64,000 nucleotides of DNA from Pilaira anomala. Its lineage: Eukaryota > Mucoromycota > Mucoromycetes > Mucorales > Mucoraceae. The stretch spans positions 186,001-250,000 of the forward strand of contig JAIXMQ010000012.1 of assembly GCA_025716855.1 (NCBI GenBank). Direction: 5' to 3'. The notes under the pieces were generated by a model that was not told where the DNA came from, did no database searches, and worked only from the letters and a program-made list of their open reading frames with translations. The translations under genes and the position numbers were made by a program. Positions 21,899 through 33,644 of this stretch are shown here, piece by piece; position 1 is the stretch's first letter, and each line of letters starts with the position of its first letter.

Positions 21899-23955
21899 AT
21901 GAACCCTGCTACAAAAAAGATAAAATGTGTATTAGAACCACACTACAGAATACCTCCACCTATATTAATGATACTTATGGGAAATTTACCTCAAGTCTCT
22001 AGTTCTATTGAAGACGTGACAGATGAAAGTATAGAGGAATCGCAAATAATAAAAGCTCCCAAAGAAGATGGTTGGAATAAAGTCGGTCTTGATGAAGTAG
22101 ACGAGGTAAAAAAAAAAAAAAAAAAAAAACGAAAGCAACAAAAAATAATAATAAACTTATTCTCTCTTCTTTATATATAAGGAACCAGTCCCTTCTGCAG
22201 CGGATATCATCACTCGATCACCTTCACCCAATATACCTATCAGTAATACTTACTTAATATCCGCTTCAGCTGGTGGTCAAAGTATCGTTTTAGCTTACAA
22301 GACAAAATTCGTCATGGTTCAATTAAATAATGAAGGAGAGTATTCTGCTTTAGGTCAAGGTTCTGGTTGTGAACAACCTGGGTAAAGGAAAAAAAAAAAA
22401 AACAAAATTTACATATCTTTATTACTAAATGCATAAATTATTCTAAAAAAAAAAAAGTGAGGAAATTACATCGATATTATGTTTACCGTTATTTGTACCC
22501 TCTACTCGTTTAACGTAAAAGATGACCAAACTCCCCCTCTTCATTATCTCAATCTCATTTGAATTTTAATAGGCAAAATTATATCATGTGCGGTTACAAT
22601 ACAGGTTGGATCCGAGTGTTTTCAGATGTAATCTAATAAGAAGCAACTACCCAAAAACAAACATATTAATTTTTTTTTTTAATAATAATAATTAGGCTGG
22701 CGTACTGTTAACAGAACAACAACTCGAACTCACTCCTGTACTTTCAATCAAGATCCGAACTCCACCCCCCGTCATCAAAACAGGCACACACCATTCCATC
22801 AACCAAAACGAAGATATCACCATCCTATTCCGATCCAACCGTGTTGTCTCGATCGACGGCCAATCACTCTGGATGGTACTCAGGGTTTGTGACGGACAAA
22901 GAGAAAGTGGCATCGATGCCTCTCGTTCCCATACCGCCTTCACCTACAAAAAATGGGACTTACAACACCAAGATGAAATCAAAGATATCATCAGCTTAGG
23001 TCCCTCGCCATCCTACTCCATCACCACTCCCTTTATCGATCCATCCAATACTATTTCTACCAATGCCAATTTTCCTCCCAAGAACGCGACCGCTCGATAC
23101 ATTGCTGTAGGTTCTCACCCCATGTTGACTTATTACGCTACCTCCGAATCCAGTCGACCTCTATCCGCTGCCGCTATGGCAAGTTATGTCGTATCTCGTG
23201 TCACTTCTCCCGTTTTTTCTTTTGCTAAATCATGGTGGGCTTCTACGCCTTCCCAGGGGACTCGAAAATCAAATACACCTACTCCTTATGTACCCGACAT
23301 GCATCGTCCTCCAAACCATATTGAGCCCGCTACTTTAATCTCTTCCGTCTTATCCATCAACGACGCTTACCGAAAGATCAACCAAATCTCCATCTCTCCA
23401 CCTTCCACCAGTGCCTTACACCATCCACTGGCCGCTACCTCCGATGCATTAGGCAGAGTCATTCTCTGGGACCTACATGCCGGTGAGATGATTCGGATCT
23501 GGAAAGGTGTGCGTGATGCCGTCTGTGGTTGGGTAGAAGTATTTGAACATGAATTATATCAGTTCGAATCCATGTACTCACCTCCCAAGATCTTATTGTT
23601 TCTCGTCATCTATTCATCGAAGCGTGGCTTTCTAAAGGTCTTTCAGATGCGACATGGGAAACAGGTAGGTGCTTATCATGTCGGTTCCGGTTGGCAGTTG
23701 GTTCCCTGTGCAAGAGAGCCCTTAGGAAGTAGTATGGTCACCCCCGCTGTACGAAAAAAGAGTCCCAACGGTGAATATGGTGGGTTATCCAATTGTTTAT
23801 TGGTCGGCCCGGATGGTGAAGTAAGAAAGATCAAGATCACTTTAAGGGATTTGGTTGTACCGGTTGTACAGGTAGAGACCCCAATGGAAATTGATGACGA
23901 AGAAGAGGATGATGAAGAAGAGAAGCCTGTGTTAGTGGATGGCAATGAATTCTAG
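21899..23955 (+). CDS. Rab3GAP regulatory-subunit-like protein (N-terminal domain only)
   Basis: Five exons: 21899-22105, 22182-22381, 22458-22514, 22573-22627 and 22696-23955, total 592 residues. Segments EITSILCLPLFVPS, CGYNTGWIRVFSD followed by GVLLTEQ, SIDGQSLW, AVGSHPMLTYYA, DALGRVILWDLHAGEMIRIW and LVIYSSKRGFLKVF match the beta-propeller N-terminal domain of RAB3GAP2. In animals RAB3GAP1/2 is the exchange factor for Rab18 and acts in ER and lipid-droplet trafficking and autophagy. Animal RAB3GAP2 is about 1,390 residues; here an acidic tail ends the protein right after the N-terminal domain, so the large C-terminal half is absent. A clean stop follows and no continuation is seen downstream. 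Confidence 0.8.
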
Positions 23956-24479
23956 TTGATAATAAAAATAGAGTCATCAGTTGATTTTTATTATATATAC
24001 ATATATTGCTTTTTTTTTTTTTTTTACTACAGGTACGAAATATGTGTAGTTCTATAAATAAAGTTTGGTTCAAGATGTGTCAATTTTTATGAACTGTACA
24101 ATGTTGTCATTTTCTAATAATAATAATAAAAAAAAAAACTTCGGCTAAAAAACAAATATTTGTACACTCTCATCATCAATTAAAAATGATGGCAGACTAC
24201 AGATCACACTTTTCGGTCAATTTAATACTTGATGACTCTTTCTTTAATACAAGATTAATAAAAATAATATAAAAATTATGCCATATTTTTCTTCGATCAT
24301 ATTTCATATTAATAATCAAGATCTTATTATATATATATATATAAAGCTATACAACATGTACACTAATCACATACCACTTATTCTAAATTAACTAAAATTC
24401 GAGGATATTAAGAGAGTTGATTTGCAAAATGTTTGTACATAATAGACTAATAGTAAAAACAAATAACGCATCTCCCATG

Positions 24480-24512
<33 letters not shown>

Positions 24513-25110
24513 GTCATTTTCTGTCTAATACAATGCAATTGAGATCTTTCTAATAAAGAAAACCATTTCATGTTGAATTTAAAACTTGGCAAATTTTATT
24601 ACTTTCGGTCTAACATCACCTTTCAATAACAATATGTACTCGTCATTTTTTTTTTAAAAAAAAAAGCGGGCTAAAAAAAAAGTGATGAGAGAGAGAGAGA
24701 GAGAAGCAGCATAATTTAAATAATAAAATATCTTCTAAAAGCTATATACAATTTATATTTCAATGCACTTGAATTTGTATCTATAAATCAATTCTTTTTA
24801 GACTGATTTTTGTTTTAAATCCAACTTTATACTACTACTTCAACAACAAAAACAAAAAAGATGGTATCAGCTTTTTTTTTTTTTAAAAATGTAATCACTC
24901 TTTTTTTTTAAAAAAAAAAAAAAAATTAACATCATATGTACAGAAAGAAATAATAGAGCCGAGAAAACCCTAAATCGATACATATGTATATATATATAAA
25001 TTGATCATTCACATGTTTAAATTTAACACACACTCAGAAGGTATATATTACTGCATATAACGTACTATGAAATCAAGGTACCGAAAAAAAAAAAAGGATG
25101 AATTCTGTAC
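23956..25110. other. Intergenic, no gene seen
   Basis: About 1.2 kb of AT-rich sequence with A/T runs (for example a 31-nt A-run at about 24481-24511), a GA repeat at 24690-24703 and TA repeats. No coding frame or stable RNA fold was recognised. Confidence 0.5.
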
Positions 25111-25120
25111 TATATAAAAG
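25111..25120 (+). promoter_or_regulatory. TATA box of thaumatin-like gene
   Basis: TATATAAAAG about 75 bp upstream of the ATG at 25192, the clearest TATA element next to a protein gene here. It is consistent with a strongly inducible secreted-protein gene. Confidence 0.55.
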
Positions 25121-25191
25121 GAACCAAAAAAAAAAAGTTCCCATCATTTTTTAATTCTTTATAACCTCAACAAACAACTTACAACACAAAA

Positions 25192-25911
25192 ATGCTTTTA
25201 ACTACTCTCTATCTTCTTTCTCTTGCCAGTTTAACATTTGCTGCACCCTCCTTTACCAAACGTGCTTCATCAAATAGGGGTACTTCCACTAAAGTCAAAA
25301 TCGTCAATAACTGTAAAAAGACCATTCAATTAGGTCAACTCAGCAACAACCAAGATGCGGATGATACCACTGTATCCATTCATGCCGGCGGTACCAAGCA
25401 ATACACATTCAACGGCAACTGGTCAGGTCGATTCTGGGCACGTCAAGGCTGTACTGGCTCTGCCTGTCAAGTAGCTGGCGCTGCCTTCCCTGCCTCTTTA
25501 GCCGAATTCACTTTCCTTGCTGCCGACGGTAAAGACTTTTATGATATCTCCTTTGTAGACGGTTATAATTTACCTGTCTCCATCACACCTACAAAATCAA
25601 CCGAGGAATTAGATCCTCAAAATCCTTATTGGTGTGGTGCGCCTGCTTGTGGGGATATGCCAACCTGTCCTAAAGAATTACAACTTAAAGTAGATGGCAT
25701 TTATGTCGGTTGTCTTTCTGCTTGCTCGAAATTTGGGAATCCTGAATACTGTTGTTCAGGTGCTTTTGGTACACCGGATAAGTGTCCTATTAATAAGTAC
25801 GCAGCTGTCTTGAAGGATGAGTGTCCTGATGCTTATAGTTTTGCTTATGATGATGAAAAGAGTCTTTATCAATGTCGCTCTTCTGCTTATACTGTTACTT
25901 GGTGCCCATAA
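25192..25911 (+). CDS. Secreted thaumatin-like protein
   Basis: Single-exon, 239 residues. The signal peptide MLLTTLYLLSLASLTFAAPS has predicted cleavage near residue 18-20, and a KR dipeptide shortly after could be a Kex2-type site. Family features: TKVKIVNNCKKTIQLGQL start of the beta barrel, SGRFWARQGC, DFYDISFVDGYNLPVSI, YCCSGAFGTPDKC and CPDAYSFAYDDEKSLYQC. The acidic-cleft residues (R, E/D, D, D, D) appear present. Thaumatin-like proteins bind or hydrolyse beta-glucans; fungal ones are linked to wall remodelling. Cysteines are numerous and paired as in the family. Confidence 0.9.
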   Translation: MLLTTLYLLSLASLTFAAPSFTKRASSNRGTSTKVKIVNNCKKTIQLGQLSNNQDADDTTVSIHAGGTKQYTFNGNWSGRFWARQGCTGSACQVAGAAFPASLAEFTFLAADGKDFYDISFVDGYNLPVSITPTKSTEELDPQNPYWCGAPACGDMPTCPKELQLKVDGIYVGCLSACSKFGNPEYCCSGAFGTPDKCPINKYAAVLKDECPDAYSFAYDDEKSLYQCRSSAYTVTWCP

Positions 25912-26189
25912 TTTCTTTTTTTTTTAAACATATAAATGTACATTCTACAGCTTTTCCTTTCTATTTTTACATAATAAACTTTTTATTTTTTTTCCATAAT
26001 TTTCTTTCTTTTTTTTTTATGCTTAACTAGTCCCCTTTTTTTTTTATTATTAAAAGACGATAAAAGTAGAAAAGTGTATATACTTCTCGCATAATTTTTA
26101 GCTCTTACAGTATCAATATAAAATATTTTATGAAGCAAAACAAATACATAGTTAGTCAAAAAAAAAAAATCTTTGAACTTTCTTCTTGA
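25912..26189. other. Convergent 3' spacer
   Basis: Short AT-rich spacer between two convergent genes. It holds 3' UTR sequence with several AATAAA-like A/T motifs. No gene is seen. Confidence 0.5.
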
Positions 26190-27125
26190 TCACAATGCAC
26201 TAATATCTCTTCGGACACGTAAAACTTCCTGTTCATTATTTATTCGCATCTCCCTTACCCTTCGCAAAATATTTTTTGCGTGCTCTACAAGAGATCCTTC
26301 TGGAATATTTTCTTGGTCAACATTTCTTGTTGGAGCTGCATGTACAATATTCTCTCTTGGATTTGGAGCGCCAGTATCAATTTCTTGATGGCCTTCATCT
26401 GGCTCTGTCGTAGTATTAATTAAAAAGTGTCTATACTTGTATTGTATATAGATACCAAGAAAAATATTGAATAAAAGTGATACAACAACAAAATAAACTA
26501 TATTTATATATATATATATATAAGATCACTATATAGAATAAAATAAACTGTTCTTATATTACGTACATAAGAAGCTATTATAATCCCTTTCTCCTGTACG
26601 CACTTGGGTACATTTGATTTCTCCATTCGATTCAAGTAATTGATAGGGTCTGATCCATTCATGCTGTACACGGTCTGAGAAATGAATGAGTCTTTGCTGT
26701 TTATCAGGTGCCGTGACAGAGATGGCACATTTGGCTTTCTTTTCTGGAGGAAAAAGAAAATCAAGCCCAGATCGGTATAGATTCGTTTGTGGTTTAGAAG
26801 ATTGCGTGGTTATTGCTCTATTGTCGTGCTGTGTTGCCGCTGAAAAAACAATGTGCTTTTGGCGTGGTTGGATGGGTTTCTTAGTATCATCAAATCTACC
26901 AACAAAACTAGGTAAATTGATATCAGCTGTAATTGTCATAAAATTTTCATTGGCAATATAGTTTGAAACACTCATAGAAGCTCCATTGTATGTAGTATAA
27001 TCAGTTATCAAACTCGAACTCTTTTCTGGTGTAGTGGTTAAAAGTGGAGAATTGGCAACATGATGGTCCCAATAGGCTTTTAAATTATGAACAATTGTGT
27101 TATAGTAGGAGCTGAATTGTACCAT
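26190..27125 (-). CDS. Unknown single-pass membrane protein
   Basis: Two exons: 26567-27125 and 26190-26497, total 288 residues. The intron (GTACGT...TAG) contains a TA repeat and joins phase 1. The N-terminal ~185 residues are polar with no signal peptide (MVQFSSYYNTIVHNLKAYWD). A hydrophobic segment YFVVVSLLFNIFLGIYI is created across the splice. The C-terminal ~95 residues are charged and end in a likely coiled coil (LVEHAKNILRRVREMRINNE). I do not recognise a family. The membrane segment only appears after splicing, which supports the two-exon model. It is divergent from RPL9. Confidence 0.6.
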
Positions 27126-27706
27126 TTTTCTTTAGTTTTCTTAACTGCAAAAAAAAAAAAAAGAAAAACTCGAGTAAATCAATACTATTTATTTATATAG
27201 AGATTGCAGTTGTCAAATGCTCATTATCATGGATATGTTCCATTATGTACAGATATCAGCGTTGAGGGAGTTTGAAAAATACTAAGATAGGAATGAGCTT
27301 TTGTTGAATGATTGATATAAAAGTACACGTTCATTGTCATGGAAACTAATTTTACTGCAATTTTACAAAAATTTCAATAAATTATGGAAACGAATTCAAA
27401 AATCTCCCAACTTTGAATAAAAGTGATAATACACAAACTGTTTGTATAATCATGCATTCACGATACACGTCCGGGCCGGGAAGAACGAAACTTTTGCACA
27501 AAAAAAGTGTTAAAATTTTAGGACTGCCAATAGGGGGATAGACTTTTTGGAAAATAATGAAAAAAGATAATTCTTGAAAGAGAGAAAAAAAAAAGAGATC
27601 CTTCCTTTTAGTTGCAACCCTCTTTGTACATCCATTTGGTAAGAAACATCCATCCATTCACGAATATATCCAACAGTTTTGTAACTAAACACTTACATCA
27701 TTAGAA
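27126..27706. promoter_or_regulatory. Divergent promoter region (membrane protein / RPL9)
   Basis: 581 bp between divergent start codons. Just before the RPL9 ATG the sequence GTAACTAAAC...CATTAG (27680-27701) looks like a branch point and acceptor, so RPL9 may have a 5' UTR intron; the donor was not located. Nothing else is supported. Confidence 0.4.
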
Positions 27707-28270
27707 ATGAAAGATATCTACAAGTCTGACGAACTCGCTATCCCTGAGGGTGTTAAGGTTGACATCAAGTCCCGCCAAATTACCGTTGAAGGTCCCCGTG
27801 GTACTCTCTTCAAGAACCTCCGTCACTTGAACATTGAGATCACCGTTGTTGGTGATAAGATCCGTTTCGTTGTTCACCACGGTCTCCGTAAGCACGTTGC
27901 CTGTATTCGTACTGTCCGCTCTTTGGTTAACAACATGATTGTTGGTGTCACCAAGGGTTTCCAATACAAGTTACGTTATGTTTACGCACATTTCCCCATT
28001 AACTGTATCATTAACGATGAAGGAAATGCTGTTGAGATCCGTAACTTCTTGGGTCAAAAGGTTGTCTTCCACGTCAAGATGCTCGAGGGTGTCACCGTTG
28101 AAGCTTCCAAGAACCAAAAGGATGAAATCACCCTTACTGGTAACTCTCTTGAGAACGTCTCTCAATCCGCCGCTGATATTCAACAATCTTGTCTCGTCAA
28201 GAACAAGGATATCCGTAAGTTCTTGGATGGTATTTACGTCTCTGAACGTAACGTTATGGAATCCGAGTAA
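27707..28270 (+). CDS. RPL9: 60S ribosomal protein L9 (uL6)
   Basis: Single coding exon, 187 residues, the family's usual length (about 190). It starts [20 protein letters not shown] and has [32 protein letters not shown] and YAHFPINC, the conserved uL6 blocks. It sits near the sarcin-ricin region and P-stalk base of the large subunit. Codon use is visibly more biased (CGT, GGT, AAG, GTC) than in the neighbours, as expected for a highly expressed gene. Confidence 0.97.
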   Translation: MKDIYKSDELAIPEGVKVDIKSRQITVEGPRGTLFKNLRHLNIEITVVGDKIRFVVHHGLRKHVACIRTVRSLVNNMIVGVTKGFQYKLRYVYAHFPINCIINDEGNAVEIRNFLGQKVVFHVKMLEGVTVEASKNQKDEITLTGNSLENVSQSAADIQQSCLVKNKDIRKFLDGIYVSERNVMESE

Positions 28271-29135
28271 ATTTTACCGGGTTTTCCTTAATAAAGATAC
28301 ACACACGGTTCCCGGGAAGACAGCAGCAGCCTTCCCACCCATTTTTTTTTTGTAATGTTTGGTTTTTTTTTATATGTCCTTTTATTTTGCGTGCTTGTCT
28401 AATATTATAAGCTGTCAAAAGATGGGAAGGACGGGTTATATCATATTCTCTAGGTAAAAACGAATTGTAATTTAAAACCTTTAATTTGATCGTCTCTTTG
28501 TTTCCCTCTTATGTAAAATGTATGTGCCTTGAACACTTTCGTAGTAATATACCCAAAAAAATTACATTGTGGATGTATGTAGTAACTACATTTTGCGTCA
28601 CACAACAATTCCAAGTAACTGATTTTATAAAGCTTTCGTACCTGAATTTCTATAAACTAAAAACGTAAAAGTAACTAATTAAAGATCGACAATATGTGAT
28701 AAATATACCCTTGAACATTCCCACGAACAAAGTTTTTGTTTTCTCAAAAAGATCTGCAAAAAAAAAAAAAAAAAAAAAAGTATTCTAACTTCAAATCGAA
28801 ACAAAAAACTTTTATGATATCATTTTAATGAATAAGAGCATGTTAAAGTTTAAAAAACGTTAGTTTGCTTCCAAAACAAGTAACTAAATTACTCTTCGTT
28901 ACCTTAAAACATTTGTTCAACATGCATTGACATATAGCGAGCTTAAAAATTAGTCGTTATAAAAGAAATTAAACAACCATTTTTTTTTTATAACTTATAT
29001 ATACATACAAAGATACTTGTATAAAAAACTTAAATATTGGCGTAACAGCCACTGTATTATTTTAAGTAAATTATTATGTAAATAAGTGAAAAAAAAAAAG
29101 AGGGAGAACTATATTAATAAAATGAATTTAAAAGT
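28271..29135. other. Intergenic, no gene seen
   Basis: Convergent spacer of about 865 bp, AT-rich with an A-run at about 28757-28779. I looked for snoRNA boxes (RPL genes often sit near them) and found no convincing C/D pair. Confidence 0.5.
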
Positions 29136-29657
29136 TTATCGCTTCTTTCCAAACTTGATACCGAAAATTTTCCTTGAAGAACCACTGCCATTTAAAGTAG
29201 AAGAATGTCTAGAGTCACCATCATAAAAAGTATTATCTTCTTCTCTGACACTGCGAGAATTTGACATGGGAGAAGGATAACCATTGTCTCGAGAAGGTAA
29301 AGATGGAGGTCTTGATACATTAGAACCTGAAGTATTTCCAGTATAGGCATACAAGTCATTACTACTTTCATCAGGTTTGATTGATAATACATTTGTTTGG
29401 GAATTTAATGCTTGCATCAATTCTCTTTCCATTGTTTCAAAAGCAGAGGTAAAAGTGAATTTACGATCGCGAATATGAGCTTCAATCTTAATTTCAGTTT
29501 GACCAAAGTACATTTTGATAGTCATGAATATCGGTTGACCTTTTTGAACATCAGTAAACTTTGGCATTTTAATTGGGAATCTAGCCACTTTAAAAACGTT
29601 TGGATGTGTAGTTAAACGTGGTATGTCTCCATCAGCATCATAAGCAAATAAATCTAA

Positions 29658-29690
<33 letters not shown>

Positions 29691-31402
29691 AGGTTAAATA
29701 TTTTTGGGAATTACGGATGTTATTAATATAACTAACCTGTATCAGTATCGTTTGGATAAGCAATCATAAAATTCTTTGATACACAATAATCCACATTAAT
29801 TGTTTGACCCTTTTGAACATATACACTAAATCTTTGTTTACAAAATAATCGATTATCGTCTCCTTTAATACATTGTTCTGGTGGATCATTTCTAGGATCA
29901 AATACCATACGAGTTTCAAGACCGTAAGTTCTTCTTGAAACACGTTCAGTGACCATATGTGGGTTTAAACCAAAATAGACTGCACCTCTAACTACTGCTA
30001 ATTCACCACGAGGTGGTACACCAATAAATCCTACTCTAGATTGAAATTCTGCTAATACACGTCTATAAAGATAAGTAGATTGACCGAAGCCACCCACTAA
30101 AAATACTGCATCTAATTTTGTTGTAGATTGAATTACTTGTTGTTCAATTAAATCAATCACTTGATTAATTACTGGTTCAAAGACTCTTTCACGAAGTTCA
30201 TGACATGGGATATGAAGTGTACCATCTTCAATGCCTGCTTCAGGATCGTCTAAACCTTCAATACCTAATGCTGCAGGAAGAGCAAGATATTGGTCTTCAT
30301 CTCCGTCAAATTCAGGCTATATAAAATAAAAAAAAAAAGAGGGATTATTTGATTAGGGATTTATTAGGAGCTCTTTGTTGATATCTTTTCCTTTATCTCC
30401 TATTATTTTATAATTACCTTGATTGTATCAATAAATGTTTCCATCATTGACTCCATAGCAGTATCACTAATTTTTCCATGATGGAAAAACCTTTCTTTTA
30501 AATAAGCTCTCATACGAATATCCAAAAATGTAGAACCACAAGAATCACCTAAACCTTTTGTCACTTCTTTTAATGCTCTTCTTTCACCTGAATCATCAAT
30601 TTCAAATACAATCAAATCTACTGTTCCTCCACCAGCATCACAAATCAAAAATCTTTGACCATGACCTAAATTGAATTGATCACACTTTTTTTCACAATAA
30701 AGTGCAGCTGCTTCTGGTTCACTAATCAACATGAGTCGATTGGGATGATCCCAACGATTAATAATATTGGCTCTAATAGCTGCTTCTCTCATGGTTGCTT
30801 TAGCTTGATCACTCCACATTGCAGGTACAGTTAAGCAATAACGAAATTTACTTTGATCATAATTATTAGCAAAACCACGTTGAAGATCTTTACAGACATG
30901 GGAATGAAATGCTTCGAGGTAATCTGTAATAGCTTCCAATGCTGTTAATCCATTAGGTAAAGGAGCTAAATTTAAGTTTTCATCCAATTGAAGCTTGAAG
31001 CGAGAGAGTAACTGATCATTGTTGTTACGTTTCATGGCTGTCTTTTTTGCATCTTGACCCCAAGCAACTAATTTGGTTGAACCGTTTCTATAAAGAGACA
31101 GTGTAGGTGTCTTTGGATATACATTTTGTTGCTTTGGCCTATTGTTATTAAAAGCCTTTTTTAGTTATTATACTGATGCAAAATAAATAGTGTGTTTTTT
31201 TAAAAAAATTTACCATTTTGTAATATCGATAATTTCATCATTTCCGTCCTTTGAGAAAGCGTAACAACAACCAGAAAAAGTTGTACCAAAATCTATTGTT
31301 CAACTTAGAAGGCATTTAAGTTGTTTAAGTAACTATATTATTACCTATGCCAATAACATAAGAATAATCTGATGGGTCAAAGGGTGGTGTATCCATTGAC
31401 AT
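29136..31402 (-). CDS. HSPA12-like divergent Hsp70
   Basis: Five exons: 31345-31402, 31214-31292, 30418-31138, 29737-30316 and 29136-29653, total 651 residues. It has Hsp70/actin-fold ATPase motifs: phosphate-1 GIDFGTTFSGCCYAF near residue 18, FLICDAGGGTVDLIVFEI (phosphate-2) and DAVFLVGGFGQSTYL (adenosine loop). The arrangement and spacing match HSPA12A/B-type proteins rather than canonical Hsp70. There is no recognisable beta-sandwich substrate-binding domain of the DnaK type and no EEVD tail; the C-terminus is Ser/Arg-rich (SRKIFGIKFGKKR). It is probably a cytosolic ATPase of unclear client. Confidence 0.85.
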
Positions 31403-32260
31403 ATTTATATATATTGTTCTTTTTTTAAGAGTGAGAAAAAAAAAGTATAAAGAAAAGAAAAGAAAGAGAGAAAGAAGGGAAGGGGAGCTATAGTTTTTTA
31501 GTAGTGCCTGAGACACTCTGACTTTCAAAAGGGTCTCTCTGTCTCATTCTGTGTACTTGTATCACGTTTTTTTTTTTATTATTACAGTCTCCTCAGACTG
31601 GTACAAAATGTATAAAAAAAACCCTTCTAAACTATATATCTCTTTAACTACCAATTGAAAGAAAAAGGGAGCTTATAATAATTATCATTTCAAAAATAAC
31701 TATCAATAACATAGATGTATATTCAATTTTCGAAACGATATTATAACTATATAGACAAAAAATAACACTTATACATAGAAATGCCAAGCATACGGGCTGA
31801 GCTTAACTCGCCACAAGCACACAATACGCTTATTTTTTTTAAAAATAAAAAATCATTCTCCATAGGTCAATCTTTTTAATTAACAACAATTGTTTCAGCT
31901 TTTAGCAGTACAATTAAAAAAAAAAGAACAAGAAGCTCTTCGAATATTAAGAGATACTCATATTAATAATGGGTTGCAGATCATGCATGGTTAATGCACC
32001 CATTAAAATAGTCAGTATATATAAGCTCAATGCATGATTCACATCAATCGCCTTTTTTATTTCTTTTTACAAGATAATATTGGATATGATAGAAATAAAA
32101 AACTCGATTAATCTATGGTGCAAATATGTTTACAGATCGAAATTATACCATGGCACCTATAATACGTAGTGAATATGCCATATATATACTTATAGTAAAT
32201 GAACTCGTGTATATGTCCTCAATAAGGTAGACCCCATCTTAAACCCGAATAATTGAATGT
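31403..32260. other. Intergenic, weak hairpin only
   Basis: AT-rich. A 38-nt imperfect hairpin at 31967-32005 (AATGGGTTGCA with TGCACCCATT) is followed near 32030 by ATGCATGAT, which could pair with the hairpin loop. A 34-codon plus-strand frame starts at 32126. No gene is supported on the plus strand. Confidence 0.4.
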
Positions 32261-32676
32261 TTATGACATGAAGTAACCGTAACTGGAATTACAATAAACC
32301 CCGCCGTTGTTACCGCCTACCAGAAAAAAAAATAATCTCTTTTATTAAAAGGGTTGATTCATGTATATGGAGTTGACAACATATCTTTTTAATAAATACT
32401 TACTTGACGATTTATCTATGTCAATATTATGCCTATTTTTTTTTTTAGCTTCAAAGCGCAATGATGCTTTTCTTACTAAAAACTAATATATGCCAAGAGA
32501 GAATAAACACCAATTAGATCAAACTGTATTAGCTATTTTATATATATCACAAAATAGAAAAGTAAACCTATTTCATACCAAGAATATTAACCTTGGCAAA
32601 TTATAAATAAGATATATAAAAAAAAGAAGGATTGGATTTTATCATAATGATGCTGCTTTTTGTACGATTTACTCAT
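32261..32676 (-). CDS. Candidate small (70 aa) three-exon gene, N-terminal hydrophobic anchor
   Basis: Three exons: 32592-32676, 32404-32475 and 32261-32316 (85+72+56 nt, exactly 71 codons). Intron 2 has a perfect GTAAGT donor and TAG acceptor; intron 1 has GTTAAT and TTTTAG. The product starts MSKSYKKQHHYDKIQS, then the hydrophobic FFFLYILFIICQ, then a basic stretch (FEAKKKNRHN), then a Gly/Asn/Ser tail ending YCNSSYGYFMS. That layout suits a signal-anchored or secreted small peptide. A TATAAA lies shortly upstream of the ATG on the same strand. No family is recognised. A chance arrangement of splice-like sites cannot be excluded. Confidence 0.4.
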
Positions 32677-33644
32677 TACTTTATATGTACATTTTATAAA
32701 ATTGAAGCGTGATCCCTCTCCTCACAGAAAGATATAATATTCCTACATTTAGTTTTTTTTTATTTTGAGTCACCTCAAAAGAGAGAAAAGGGGAAACTTT
32801 CCTCTTATATTCTATACCTAGAAAGCTTTCTTTTTAATGACGTATAATTATGTTACACTCGCTATTATCCTTGTCAGTTGATATACACTGATCTGTATAA
32901 GAGAGAAAAGTTGTTATATACATATATGCAGCAGTTTCCACAATCCGCATCGCAAATGTTTACATATGCTTTTTTCTGTAAAAAAAAAAAAAAAAAAAAA
33001 AAATAGATCGTTGTATAAAGCTTAGGAACAAAAGAATAGAAAACAAAATAAAATTATATTTTACATATACAAAAGAAGAAAAATACTTCTTAATAAAAAG
33101 AAATAAATTAGAAATGCTACCAACACGTCCGAGAAAGACAGTGAGGAAAAAAAAAAAGTAATAATGGTTGATATATAAATTATACTGTTTCGGATAACTT
33201 ATTCTCTCCTGGACCTACTTGGAAATCAATCTTGAAAAAGTGAAAAATAGTTTATTTGTAAAGTTTTAAAAACAAATATTATTGTACAATTAAAGTTGTA
33301 TTTGATTGATTCAAAAAGAGCTTGTTTGTTTCTGAGTATATATCTTAAACTGTTCATCGTGTAAAAGGTTTAGTTTTCAATATTTAGTTTTGAAAATCTA
33401 TATTACCAGTCGTTTTTTTAATGCAATTGTCTCAATCATATCTCTTCAAGTAACTACACAGAAGTATTGCAATATATATATATATACTCAATCACAGTAT
33501 TAAATAGTTATAAAGTCAATGAAAGTGACGTAGTTTATTTGTAAATGATATATATGAAAAGACGGGGTAAACAATTTAATGAAGAAAAGAATATATACAA
33601 AGAGATGAAGGGAAAAGTTTACAGTTAGATGAAAATGAGAGAAA
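32677..33644. other. Intergenic, no gene seen
   Basis: AT-rich spacer between the candidate small gene and the 3' end of the MFSD1-like transporter. A 25-nt A-run lies at about 32979-33003 and TA repeats at 33475-33485. No gene is supported. Confidence 0.5.

Noticed and set aside
26173..26961. Plus-strand frames at 26173-26388 and 26686-26961
   Set aside because: They are antisense to the two-exon membrane protein, whose frame is coherent across a good intron.
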